Shown piece after piece: positions 26,866-36,468 of a stretch of 64,000 bases of DNA. The translations under genes and the position numbers were made by a program. The stretch spans positions 62,001-126,000 of the forward strand of contig JAUNOK010000001.1 in assembly GCA_030537195.1 (NCBI GenBank), given 5' to 3'. The stretch's first letter is position 1. Every line of letters starts with the position of its first letter. The notes beneath the pieces are model-generated. The model saw nothing but the letters and a program-made list of their open reading frames with translations, ran no database searches and was not told where the DNA came from. This DNA is from Eubacteriales bacterium (GTDB lineage Bacteria > Bacillota > Clostridia > Lachnospirales > Lachnospiraceae).

Positions 26866-29046
26866 ATGAAGATTATTAAAAGAAGCGGGTCAGAAGTAAC
26901 ATTTGATATAAGCAAGATAATGGCTGCTGTATCAAAAGCAAATATGGAAGTAGTCCATAGTGAGAGATTATCAGAAGAGCAGATTGAAACTATCTCTAAC
27001 AATGTTGAGAGCATCTGTAAAGAGATGAATCGTTCATTAAGCGTTGAGGAAATTCAGGATCTTGTAGAGAATCAGATTATGAATCTCAGAGCATTTGCAG
27101 TTGCAAGAAAGTATATTACATATCGTTATAAGAGAGCTCTTGTCCGTAAGTCTAATTCAACAGATGAACAGATATTAAGCCTTCTTGAGTGTAATAATGA
27201 AGAAGTAAAGCAGGAGAATTCTAATAAGAACCCTACTGTTAACAGCGTTCAGAGAGATTATATGGCAGGAGAGGTAAGTAAGGATATTACTAAGAGACTT
27301 CTTCTTCCAGCAGATATTGTTGATGCACATGAGCAGGGACTTATACATTTCCACGATGCAGATTATTTTGCACAGCACATGCATAACTGCTGTCTTGTTA
27401 ATCTTGAAGATATGTTACAGAATGGAACTGTAATAAGCGAGACTATGATTGAGAAGCCACACAGCTTTTCTACAGCATGTAATATTGCAACCCAGGCGAT
27501 TGCACAGATTGCAAGTTCACAGTACGGTGGACAGAGTATATCACTAGCACATCTTGCTCCATTTGTTCAGGTGAGCCGTGAGAAATTCATTGGTCAGGTA
27601 AGGGATGAGTTTGAGAGAACAGGAATAGAAGCATCAGAAGAGAAGATTAAAGATGTTGCTGAACTTCGTGTAAGAGATGAGATTAAGCGTGGTGTCCAGA
27701 TGATCCAGTATCAGGTTATCACTCTTATGACAACTAATGGTCAGGCACCATTCGTTACTGTATTCATGTATCTTGATGAAGTTCCAGAAGGAAGAACAAG
27801 AGAAGATCTTGCTCTTGTTACAGAGGAAGTTCTTAAACAGAGAATGCAGGGCGTTAAGAATGAAAAGGGCGTATGGATTACACCAGCGTTCCCTAAGCTT
27901 ATATATGTTCTTGAAGAAGACAATATAAGAGAAGGCAGTAAATATTGGGAACTTACAAAGCTTGCAGCAGCATGTACTGCTAAGAGAATGGTTCCTGATT
28001 ACATATCTGAAAAGAAGATGAAGGAATTAAAGGTTGATGCCAACGGCAATGGACAGTGCTTCCCATGTATGGGCTGTAGAAGTTTCCTTACTCCATATAT
28101 TGATCCTGAAACAGGAAAGCCAAAGTATTATGGTAGATTTAATCAGGGTGTTGTAACTCTTAACCTTGTTGATGTTGCATGTTCATCAGGAAAGGATATG
28201 GACAAATTCTGGAGCATCCTTGACGAAAGACTTGAACTCTGTAAGAGAGCACTTATGTGCAGACATTACAGACTTAAAGGAACTCCTTCAGATGTTGCTC
28301 CAATTCTCTGGCAGAATGGTGCACTTGCAAGACTTAAGAAGGGAGAAACAATTGATAAGCTTCTCTATGGCGGATATTCAACAATTTCTCTTGGATATGC
28401 AGGTTTATGTGAGTGTACATACTATATGAAGGGTGTAACACATACTAAGTCAGAAGGCACAGAGTTTGCCCTTAAAGTAATGAAACATCTTAATGAGACA
28501 TGTAAGAGATGGGCAGCAGAGACTAATATTGATTTCTCACTTTATGGAACACCACTTGAGTCAACAACTTATAAGTTTGCTAAGTGCTTACAGAAGAGAT
28601 TTGGTAAGATTGCAGGTGTAACAGATAAGAATTACATAACTAACAGTTATCATGTTCATGTAACCGAGAATATTAATGCATTTGATAAGCTGAAATTCGA
28701 ATCACAGTTCCAGGAGTTATCACCAGGTGGAGCTATCAGTTATGTTGAGGTTCCGGATATGCAGAATAATATTCCTGCAGTACTTAAGGTTATGCAGTAC
28801 ATTTATGATAATATTATGTATGCAGAGCTTAATACTAAGAGTGATTATTGCCAGGAATGTGGCTACACAGGACAGATTCAGATTATCACTGATGATGACG
28901 GAAAGCTTATATGGGAATGCCCTAACTGCGGTAACCGCAATCAGGATAAGATGAATGTTGCCAGACGTACATGCGGATACATCGGAACACAGTTCTGGAA
29001 TCAGGGAAGAACTCAGGAGATTAAGGAAAGAGTGCTTCATCTGTAG
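26866..29046 (+). CDS. nrdD: Anaerobic ribonucleoside-triphosphate reductase (class III)
   Basis: 726 aa, full length. An N-terminal ATP-cone (residues 1-95) gives allosteric control; the catalytic barrel follows, then a C-terminal zinc site (CQECGYTG and CPNCGN) and the glycyl-radical loop RRTCGYIG near residue 703. It makes deoxyribonucleotides without oxygen. Its activase gene nrdG usually follows, but here the next gene is convergent. ATG has GTGAGGG upstream. Confidence 0.97.
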   Translation: MKIIKRSGSEVTFDISKIMAAVSKANMEVVHSERLSEEQIETISNNVESICKEMNRSLSVEEIQDLVENQIMNLRAFAVARKYITYRYKRALVRKSNSTDEQILSLLECNNEEVKQENSNKNPTVNSVQRDYMAGEVSKDITKRLLLPADIVDAHEQGLIHFHDADYFAQHMHNCCLVNLEDMLQNGTVISETMIEKPHSFSTACNIATQAIAQIASSQYGGQSISLAHLAPFVQVSREKFIGQVRDEFERTGIEASEEKIKDVAELRVRDEIKRGVQMIQYQVITLMTTNGQAPFVTVFMYLDEVPEGRTREDLALVTEEVLKQRMQGVKNEKGVWITPAFPKLIYVLEEDNIREGSKYWELTKLAAACTAKRMVPDYISEKKMKELKVDANGNGQCFPCMGCRSFLTPYIDPETGKPKYYGRFNQGVVTLNLVDVACSSGKDMDKFWSILDERLELCKRALMCRHYRLKGTPSDVAPILWQNGALARLKKGETIDKLLYGGYSTISLGYAGLCECTYYMKGVTHTKSEGTEFALKVMKHLNETCKRWAAETNIDFSLYGTPLESTTYKFAKCLQKRFGKIAGVTDKNYITNSYHVHVTENINAFDKLKFESQFQELSPGGAISYVEVPDMQNNIPAVLKVMQYIYDNIMYAELNTKSDYCQECGYTGQIQIITDDDGKLIWECPNCGNRNQDKMNVARRTCGYIGTQFWNQGRTQEIKERVLHL

Positions 29047-29062
29047 AAATTAATAAAAATAT

Positions 29063-29106
29063 AATGGCAGGACATAGGATTGATTCCATGTCCTGCCATT
29101 GTTATT
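29063..29106. terminator. Terminator between nrdD and convergent membrane gene
   Basis: AATGGCAGGACAT pairs with ATGTCCTGCCATT; T-rich on the plus side. Confidence 0.88.
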
Positions 29107-29130
29107 TATGTATATTGGAGGAGTATTATG

Positions 29131-29652
29131 TTAGTATTCTGCAAAATATTCGTGCTCGCGCATGCCATAAACCGCTGCAAACAGAATTGAAAGCACAACA
29201 GCAAGCGACACAAATACAACTACAAATCCTATATCTTTGATTGTAATAATCAGGGACAGGATTGTCCAGATACCGGTGTATATGAGCTTGACAATCAGGT
29301 TGCGTCTGATGTGCTTTGGGTTGCGGGTTTTCTTATATAGTGCCATACCAATATAAGCAAATATTGTAATTATTATAAGTGGCAGTGCAAATATTGCAGT
29401 ATATATTGCAATTACATATAGGACTATTGATGCTGTGAATGAAATACCTCCATAAAATATACCGCCGATTGCTCTGTATCCAGCTGTGACGTCATCTGCT
29501 GAGTAATTACCGTTAATAAGATTATGCTTGCTAATATTATTCATAATACCACCTGCGTAAACAATAGATAGTATGAATATCAAAATTAGAAGAACACTAA
29601 TAACAGTGTACATAATAGTGAATACTTTATCAGTTCCCTTTGCAAATTTCAT
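29131..29652 (-). CDS. Small polytopic membrane protein, unknown
   Basis: 173 aa with four predicted membrane helices (about 12-33, 68-90, 94-108 and 126-160) and a short basic loop KKTRNPKHIRRN between the third and fourth. Unrecognised. AGGGGAC precedes the ATG. Monocistronic, facing nrdD. Confidence 0.7.
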   Translation of the reverse strand: MKFAKGTDKVFTIMYTVISVLLILIFILSIVYAGGIMNNISKHNLINGNYSADDVTAGYRAIGGIFYGGISFTASIVLYVIAIYTAIFALPLIIITIFAYIGMALYKKTRNPKHIRRNLIVKLIYTGIWTILSLIITIKDIGFVVVFVSLAVVLSILFAAVYGMREHEYFAEY

Positions 29653-29906
29653 AATCTAGTCCCCTCGTATAATATTGATAGCAAAACTATATCATATTTG
29701 TTAGCTGCAAACAAGAAATTTGTTAAAAACTTCAGGTTTAGCGGAATTAACTACAAGTAGCAGAAAGCAAAGAGAAAAACTTTTATAAAATAACTTTACA
29801 AAAGTACTGGAAATTCTTGTTTAACTGTTGTAATATGATAGCAGATGAATATCTGCATAAGCAGAAATAAATTATTGAGCCATAAACTGGCAGAAAGAGG
29901 TCATAT

Positions 29907-31535
29907 ATGTGGACAGCAGATTTGGGAAATGGACGATACAAGAATCCAATACTTTACGCTGATTATTCAGACCCGGACGCAATCCGTGTCGGTGATGATT
30001 ATTTCATGATATCATCAAGTTTTTCTAATGCTCCGGCTATGCCGTTGCTTCATTCTAAGGACCTTGTAAACTGGAAGGTTGTTAACTACATTTTGCCTGA
30101 AGTTCCAGAATTCAGATATAGAAATCCAATTCATGGATGCGGAGTGTGGGCACCTGCCATAAGATATCATGAGGGTACATATTATGTGTGCTTCCCAATG
30201 CCAGATGAGGGAATATATATGACAACAGCCACGGACCCTTATGGTGAGTGGAGTAAGCCTGTGAACATAAGACCAGGAGCAGGCTGGATTGACCCATGCC
30301 CATTCTGGGATGAGGACGGAAAGGCATATCTTGTTGCAGGCGTTGCCAAGAGCCGAATAGGTTACAAGAGCGTGCTTCATATGGTAGAGATGCAGCCAGA
30401 TGGAATGGGACTTATCGGCGAGGAAAAGGTTATATTTGACGGTAACTTAAATGACCAGATTACAATAGAAGGACCTAAAATGTATAAGCGAAACGGCTGG
30501 TATTATGTATTTGCACCGGCTGGCGGCGTTAAGACGGGCTGGCAGACAGTGTTAAGGTCAAAGAATGTGTATGGTCCATATGAATATAAGGTTGTTATGA
30601 GACAGGGTGATTCACATGTCAATGGACCTCATCAGGGTGCATGGGTTGACACAGTTACAGGACAGGACTGGTTTATACATTTTCAGGATGTGTATGCAGC
30701 GGGCAGAATAATACATTTGCAGCCAATGAGCTGGGAAAATGACTGGCCAGTTATTGGAATTAAGAAAGACGGAAATGATTACGGCGAGCCTGTGATGGAG
30801 TATGAGAAGCCTGATGTTGGCGCAGTTTATGAGATATGTGAGCCAGATACTACGGATGAATTCACAAAGGACAGCTTGGGATTGCAGTGGCAGTGGAATG
30901 CCAATCCAGACAGTGACTGGGCGAAGTACGGCACTGATGAAAGTGGAAATGTGTCTGACAACGGTTCTTATATAAAGCTTAATGCCGTTGGCAGGGTATC
31001 GAACAGACCAATAGGCGACTACAGAAATCTTCTTTTGCAGAAGTGGCCTGCACCGGAATTTAGCTGTGTTACTAAGATGAATATCAGCGGAATGACAGAT
31101 GGTGATAATGCAGGATTCATTCATATGGGAATGGATTATCTGGCAGCAGATGTGGTTGTTAAAGATGGTAAGATGGACGTGTATGCGGTAAAGGGCGTGC
31201 AGCAGTTTGACTGTGACCAGGCTTACACTAAGGAGACAAGAGAACTGCTTGCTTCATACGATAATCTTAAGGAAATATATTTCAGATACACAGTTAAGAA
31301 GACAGGAACTAAAGACCATGTTGAAGCAGGACTTCCTGTTAAGGCAGCACCTGTTGAGACAGTAACAATAGAGATAAGCACAGACGGAAAAGAATATACC
31401 AACCCTGTTTCCGTTATTGCTAAAGCCGGAAGATGGGTTGGCGTAAAGAGTGGTGTATATGTATCACACGATAATTCTGTCAAGAACGAAAACAAAGGTT
31501 TCGTGACAGTAGATTATGTAAGATACGGCCGTTAA
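29907..31535 (+). CDS. GH43 beta-xylosidase / alpha-L-arabinofuranosidase
   Basis: 542 aa. Five-bladed propeller (residues 1-300) with the general-base Asp in YADYSDPDAIRVGDD, the pKa Asp in WIDPCPFW and the acid Glu in TIEGPKMY; then a beta-sandwich C-terminal domain (about 320-540) typical of GH43 enzymes that act on xylan or arabinan oligomers. No signal peptide, so cytosolic. Extends the plant-polysaccharide theme. Single gene; its stop overlaps the stop of the convergent XRE gene by 4 bases. Confidence 0.93.
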   Translation: MWTADLGNGRYKNPILYADYSDPDAIRVGDDYFMISSSFSNAPAMPLLHSKDLVNWKVVNYILPEVPEFRYRNPIHGCGVWAPAIRYHEGTYYVCFPMPDEGIYMTTATDPYGEWSKPVNIRPGAGWIDPCPFWDEDGKAYLVAGVAKSRIGYKSVLHMVEMQPDGMGLIGEEKVIFDGNLNDQITIEGPKMYKRNGWYYVFAPAGGVKTGWQTVLRSKNVYGPYEYKVVMRQGDSHVNGPHQGAWVDTVTGQDWFIHFQDVYAAGRIIHLQPMSWENDWPVIGIKKDGNDYGEPVMEYEKPDVGAVYEICEPDTTDEFTKDSLGLQWQWNANPDSDWAKYGTDESGNVSDNGSYIKLNAVGRVSNRPIGDYRNLLLQKWPAPEFSCVTKMNISGMTDGDNAGFIHMGMDYLAADVVVKDGKMDVYAVKGVQQFDCDQAYTKETRELLASYDNLKEIYFRYTVKKTGTKDHVEAGLPVKAAPVETVTIEISTDGKEYTNPVSVIAKAGRWVGVKSGVYVSHDNSVKNENKGFVTVDYVRYGR

Positions 31536-32014
31536 ATATTCTTAATGTTTTTCTTAGCCCACAATTCAAGGGCTTTCGCATTATTGGAAATGCAGTCGAG
31601 GGATTCAAGTATTTTCTTGAATTCCTCCTGCTCACCAATATCAACCTGACCATCAGCAGAGATATTGATAATAGAAGCACGCAGATTTTCAATATCGTTC
31701 AGAGAACCAAGCATTTTTAAAGATAATCTGTCAAATGAATTAATCTCAACTTCCTTCATTGTAAGCCTTCCAATCGGACATTCACTTGAGCAGTAATTAT
31801 AGCAGAGTTCAGGGGCATTGTAGCATTTTGCCATAGATACGACTTCGTCTGCATAAGGTGTGACATTGCCAAGCTCGATTCTTGCAAGTCTTGTTCTGTC
31901 TATTCCAATGACATCAGATGCTGCTTCACGGCTTTCAAATTCAGCATTTTCCTGTGCAGCAGAAAATCTTGCCTGATAATATCTGTTATCAGATGCTTTA
32001 GTTGCTTTTTTCAT
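31532..32014 (-). CDS. XRE-type HTH regulator
   Basis: 160 aa. N-terminal HTH (about residues 15-75: AASDVIGIDRTRLARIELG), then CYNYCSSECPIG and a helical C-terminal half. The Cys-rich patch CYNYCSSEC might bind a metal. Target unknown. Convergent with GH43, sharing the palindrome TTAA across both stops. Confidence 0.8.
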   Translation of the reverse strand: MKKATKASDNRYYQARFSAAQENAEFESREAASDVIGIDRTRLARIELGNVTPYADEVVSMAKCYNAPELCYNYCSSECPIGRLTMKEVEINSFDRLSLKMLGSLNDIENLRASIINISADGQVDIGEQEEFKKILESLDCISNNAKALELWAKKNIKNI

Positions 32015-32055
32015 AATTAAAAATTCTCCCTTTAGTATACTGTTGCATAATATAT

Positions 32056-33267
32056 TTAGTAAAATACATGATCTCCGATGACGGTTCCGCCTACATCGAC
32101 AGAGCTGTCATATACATGGAAATATAATGCATTAATGTTAATATAACCGTTAAGCACATCAATGGCTGCCTGGGTGCAGGCTGCGTTGGCGCCTCTTGCA
32201 AGTACTATGGCAAAACGTCCGCTGGCAACAGGTGAAAACTGGTATGGTGCATATATTACACCGCTTATGCTGTTGGCAAAGCGAGGATCTGCAACCCTGT
32301 TGATGACAACGCTTCCTACGGCACATTTGCCCTCATATGACTGGTTGCCGGCTTCACATTCAATAATTGCTGCGAGCATTGCTACATCTTCAGCGGTATG
32401 GTTCTTAAGAACGTTGTTAAGTGCATCCTGGTCAACCATTGCAGAGCCAGAAGATGAATTACCACCTGTGTTGCCGGAATTGTTAGAGTTATTAGCTTTG
32501 TCGGCCTCCTCCTGAGCTTTTCTTGCTGCCTCAAGGGCCTCCATTTCACGGCGCTGGCGCTCTAACATTTCCTGTTCAATCTGTTTCTCATATTCGAGTG
32601 CAAGAGCTTCGGCATCAGATATGCTGTCACTTGTAGTGTCAAGGTCTGTCTGACACTGTGAAAGAAGAGCGGCGAAATTATCAGCCTCGCGGGCAGCGTC
32701 CTCTTTAAGAGTAACAAGTTCAGCCATTTCTTCTTCAAGCTTTGCCTGAGTTTCTTTAAGAGCAGTCAGAAGGTCGCTTAATTCCTGCATCTTCTGATGG
32801 TCATAATTAGAAATCTGCTGGATATATTCTGACTTGGATAAAAGGTCAGAAAGGCTTTCTGCTGACAGAAGCGTTGAAAGGATAGTAGCATTATTATTCT
32901 CATACATAAACTGTATACGAAGCTTCATTGCAGCATATTGTCTGTCAATTTCTTCCTGCATATTAGCGATATCTTCAGTAGAGCGGTCAATTTCAGTCTG
33001 TTTGGCGTTGATTGCATCTTCAATTGAAGCAATTTTTTCACCGGAAGCGGACAGCTTCTCGTTAAGCTCTCCGTATGATGCATTGAGTTCACTCTGTTTA
33101 TTTCTTAATTCTTCAAGCTGCTTGTTGACAGCATCGAGGTCATCTTGTGTATCAGCCATCAACTGGTCCGGGTAAGCAAAGAATGGAACTGCAAATGTAG
33201 TTGCCATAATAAATACAAGACCAGCGGCTGTTAATTTCTGTAATCTAAATCTGATAAAATGTTTCAC
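32056..33267 (-). CDS. Secreted coiled-coil protein with SleB/CwlJ-type cell-wall hydrolase domain
   Basis: 403 aa. Signal peptide (residues 1-38, LTAAGLVFIMATTFAVPFFA), long coiled coil (40-240) like the FtsEX-linked PcsB/CwlO class, a Ser/Asn/Gly linker, and a C-terminal hydrolase_2 domain (290-403) beginning VAMLAAIIECEAGNQS with the catalytic Glu, then NRVADPRF and the QFSPV strand. Cleaves peptidoglycan. The coil probably recruits or restrains the enzyme. Confidence 0.9.
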   Translation of the reverse strand: MKHFIRFRLQKLTAAGLVFIMATTFAVPFFAYPDQLMADTQDDLDAVNKQLEELRNKQSELNASYGELNEKLSASGEKIASIEDAINAKQTEIDRSTEDIANMQEEIDRQYAAMKLRIQFMYENNNATILSTLLSAESLSDLLSKSEYIQQISNYDHQKMQELSDLLTALKETQAKLEEEMAELVTLKEDAAREADNFAALLSQCQTDLDTTSDSISDAEALALEYEKQIEQEMLERQRREMEALEAARKAQEEADKANNSNNSGNTGGNSSSGSAMVDQDALNNVLKNHTAEDVAMLAAIIECEAGNQSYEGKCAVGSVVINRVADPRFANSISGVIYAPYQFSPVASGRFAIVLARGANAACTQAAIDVLNGYININALYFHVYDSSVDVGGTVIGDHVFY

Positions 33268-33337
33268 ATAGACTCCTGATAATAATTATATTTTTATAAA
33301 CAAAAAACAATATTAGTATAAAATGTGCGGGAATAAA

Positions 33338-33367
33338 TTGCAAGTTGTGGTTTTTATGGTGTATATT
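33338..33367 (+). promoter_or_regulatory. Possible promoter ahead of element A
   Basis: TTGCAA, 18-base spacer, TATATT. If used, the hairpin element would lie within the leader of the ABC gene at 33699. Confidence 0.45.
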
Positions 33368-33383
33368 AAATTTCGGAAATAAA

Positions 33384-33666
33384 TTGGGGTTAGCCAGCCT
33401 CTATTATTATAGCTATATTCCCACAGCAGTTTCTGACTATAGCATATGCTCTCAGGAATCCTGCGCTTAGTGGAACTAAATGCCGCTATATACAAAGTTT
33501 ATTACGGTGCGTCAAATCAAACGCGCTTCGCTTGAACGAGATTTGACACACCGACCTTATGTATATAGCGGCATTAACTTCCACACAGCTCGGATTATTC
33601 GAGCATATGCTATAGTCAGACACCGCAGTGGGGATACACACAGTATTAAAGGCTGGCTAACCCCAA
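33384..33666 (+). repeat. Long foldback element A (structured, family shared with C)
   Basis: The whole 283-base segment folds on itself. Outer 17-bp perfect stem (33384-33400 with 33650-33666, TTGGGGTTAGCCAGCCT), a second long stem carrying GAGCATATGC, then the ATGCCGCTATATACA / TGTATATAGCGGCAT stem, and the apical stem GTCAAATC/GATTTGAC around a 21-base loop beginning AAACGCGC at 33519. The 4-base direct repeat TAAA flanks both ends, but the surroundings are AT-rich. A short frame inside (33480-33686) resembles one in element C. Either an RNA/DNA structure or a mobile foldback element. Confidence 0.8.
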
Positions 33667-33698
33667 TAAAAACCCGAATAAAATAGAAGGAGTATCCT

Positions 33699-36386
33699 AT
33701 GCTTGAATTAAATGATATAAAAAAGGATTATGTGTCCGGGTCTGCTACTGTGAGTGCTTTGAAGGGCATTAATCTTAGGTTCAGGGACTGCGAGTTCGTA
33801 TCCATTCTTGGACAGTCCGGTTGTGGTAAGACTACCATGCTTAACATTATAGGCGGACTTGATAAGTATACGAGCGGAGACCTTAAGATTAATGGAGTAT
33901 CAACTAAGAATTATAAAGACAGAGACTGGGATTTTTACAGAAATAACTCTATTGGTTTCGTATTCCAGAGTTACAATCTGATTCCACACCAGACTGTTTT
34001 ATCTAATGTAGAGCTTGCACTTACACTTTCAGGTGTATCTAAAGCTGAGAGAAAGAAAAGAGCAATAGAGGCACTTGAGAAGGTTGGACTTGGTGAGCAG
34101 ATTCACAAGAAGCCTAACCAGATGTCGGGAGGACAGATGCAGAGAGTTGCCATTGCAAGAGCACTTGTAAATGATCCTGATATCCTGCTTGCCGATGAAC
34201 CTACAGGAGCACTTGATACAGAGACAAGTATCCAGATTATGGAGCTTTTAAAGGAGATATCCAAGGACAGACTTATAATCATGGTAACTCACAATCCGGA
34301 ACTTGCTAAAGATTATTCTACAAGAATAGTCAGATTATTAGACGGTGTGATAACTGATGATTCTAATCCATATTCGCAGGAAGAGATGGAAGCTGATATT
34401 AAGGCAAAAGAGGCTGGTAAGGTCAAGACATCAGAAAAGAAGACTAAGAAGTCAGGAAAGAAGCAGAAGACATCTATGTCGTTCTTTACTGCACTTTCAC
34501 TGTCATTCAATAACCTGATGACTAAGAAAACAAGAACGATTCTCACAGCATTTGCAGGAAGCATAGGAATTATCGGTATTGCAATGATTCTGTCTATCTC
34601 TAATGGTATCCAGTTATACATTGACAGGGTTCAGAGGGATACGCTTTCAAGCTATCCTATAACGCTTCAGGCAGAATCTATTGATATAAGCAGTATGGTT
34701 TCAAGCATGACAGGCAATTCGGATTCAGAAGAGCATGAGGATAAGACTAAGATATATTCTAACGATATCATGGGCGACATGATTAATACCATGGTAAAGG
34801 AAGTTAAGAGCAATAACCTGTCTGAGTTTAAGAAATACATTGAGAATGGCGGCTCTGACATTAAGTCATATGTGAGTGATATTCAGTATTCATATGATGT
34901 TCCCCTTAACATTTATATGAAGGATACTTCTAATGGCGTTGAGCAGTTAAACCCAAGTACAATGTTTGACTCAATATATGGTGAGGGTGCTACAAGCACA
35001 TCTTCTTCAATGTCGTCTGGAATGGGTATGGGAATGTTTTCTAACAGCAGCGTGTGGAAACAGCTTTTAGGAAACCAGCAGGTGCTTGACGAGCAGTATG
35101 ATGTACTTGCAGGACACTGGCCTGAGAATTTCAACGAGGTTGTGCTTGTTGTAGATAAGAATAACGAGGTTGATGACTATACACTTTATTCATTAGGACT
35201 TAAAGACCCTGAGGAAGTAAGAACACTGTTTAAGAAAATGATGGTTGGTGAATCCTACGAGACAGAAAAGGACACAAGCTATACATTTGACCAGATACTT
35301 GATACAGAGTTTAAGCTTGTTATGCCTACAGACATGTATAAGTACAATGATGTAACTGGTACATGGGATGACTACAGCAAAGATGATAAGTTTATGACAA
35401 ATGTTGTAAACAATGGAACTGATATCAAGGTATGTGGAATAATCAGACCAAATGATGATGCAGTCAGCACTTCAATTTCAAGTGGAATCGGTTATACAGC
35501 AAAGCTTACTGAGTACATCATTGATGAGGTAAAGAACAGCGAGATAGCAAAGGCACAGCTTGCTGATACAAGCGTTGATGTGTTTACAGGAGTGCCATTT
35601 GACAATGACAAGAATACAGAGATTACAATGGACGATGTAAATGCATACATGGCAACACTTTCACCAGAGGAAAGCGCCCAGATGCAGGCGATGACAAGTG
35701 GAATGAGCGATGACCAGATATTACAGCTTTTCTCAGCGTCATTAAAGGCAAGAACAACAGACGCAACATTAGACAGCAACAAGTCAAAGCTTGGAATTAC
35801 AGACCTTGACACACCATCACAGATTGATATATATGCAACTGATTTTGATTCAAAGGAAAAGGTTCAGGATATTATCAAGGATTACAACAAATCACAGCAG
35901 GACGATGGCAAGGAAGAAAATGTTATTAACTATACAGATTATGTAGGAATAATGATGTCATCAGTAAGTACAATTATTAATGCAATCTCTTATGTATTAA
36001 TAGCATTTGTTGCAATATCACTTATAGTTTCTTCAATAATGATAGGTATTATCACATACATTTCAGTACTTGAAAGAACTAAGGAAATCGGTGTATTAAG
36101 AAGTATCGGAGCTTCCAAGAAAGATGTTTCAAGAATATTCAATGCAGAGACACTTATCGAGGGCTTTGTTTCGGGAGCACTTGGTATTATTGTTACATTA
36201 CTGCTGTGTATTCCTGCAAATGCGATAATCAAGCACCTTACAGATATTTCCAATGTTGCACAGCTTCCTGTTGCAGGTGGAGTAATACTTATAATAATAA
36301 GCATGTTCCTCACATTTATCGCAGGACTTATCCCTGCAAAGCTTGCAGCTAAGAAAGACCCGGTTGTTGCATTAAGAAGTGAATAA
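33699..36386 (+). CDS. MacB-like ABC transporter, ATPase fused to FtsX permease
   Basis: 895 aa: ATPase (residues 1-225) with GQSGCGKTT, SGGQMQR and LLADEPTGALD; a Lys-rich linker (about 230-265); then a FtsX-type permease with one helix near 290, a large extracytoplasmic domain (300-750) and three closing helices (ISYVLIAFVAISLIVSSIMI onward). Such fused transporters move lipoproteins, peptides or antimicrobial compounds across or out of the membrane. Preceded by element A. ATG follows AAGGAG. Confidence 0.93.
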   Translation: MLELNDIKKDYVSGSATVSALKGINLRFRDCEFVSILGQSGCGKTTMLNIIGGLDKYTSGDLKINGVSTKNYKDRDWDFYRNNSIGFVFQSYNLIPHQTVLSNVELALTLSGVSKAERKKRAIEALEKVGLGEQIHKKPNQMSGGQMQRVAIARALVNDPDILLADEPTGALDTETSIQIMELLKEISKDRLIIMVTHNPELAKDYSTRIVRLLDGVITDDSNPYSQEEMEADIKAKEAGKVKTSEKKTKKSGKKQKTSMSFFTALSLSFNNLMTKKTRTILTAFAGSIGIIGIAMILSISNGIQLYIDRVQRDTLSSYPITLQAESIDISSMVSSMTGNSDSEEHEDKTKIYSNDIMGDMINTMVKEVKSNNLSEFKKYIENGGSDIKSYVSDIQYSYDVPLNIYMKDTSNGVEQLNPSTMFDSIYGEGATSTSSSMSSGMGMGMFSNSSVWKQLLGNQQVLDEQYDVLAGHWPENFNEVVLVVDKNNEVDDYTLYSLGLKDPEEVRTLFKKMMVGESYETEKDTSYTFDQILDTEFKLVMPTDMYKYNDVTGTWDDYSKDDKFMTNVVNNGTDIKVCGIIRPNDDAVSTSISSGIGYTAKLTEYIIDEVKNSEIAKAQLADTSVDVFTGVPFDNDKNTEITMDDVNAYMATLSPEESAQMQAMTSGMSDDQILQLFSASLKARTTDATLDSNKSKLGITDLDTPSQIDIYATDFDSKEKVQDIIKDYNKSQQDDGKEENVINYTDYVGIMMSSVSTIINAISYVLIAFVAISLIVSSIMIGIITYISVLERTKEIGVLRSIGASKKDVSRIFNAETLIEGFVSGALGIIVTLLLCIPANAIIKHLTDISNVAQLPVAGGVILIIISMFLTFIAGLIPAKLAAKKDPVVALRSE

Positions 36387-36468
36387 TGTCTTTACTTTAA
36401 AACTTCACTGTGTTAAAATTTCATAGTAATAAACCAATACTATTTTTGGAAAATTGGGGTGGATAATT

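Noticed and set aside
30612-31124. 170-codon open frame antisense to GH43
   Set aside because: It sits fully opposite a clear GH43 gene, has no ribosome site and encodes a nonsensical hydrophobic mix; a shadow frame.
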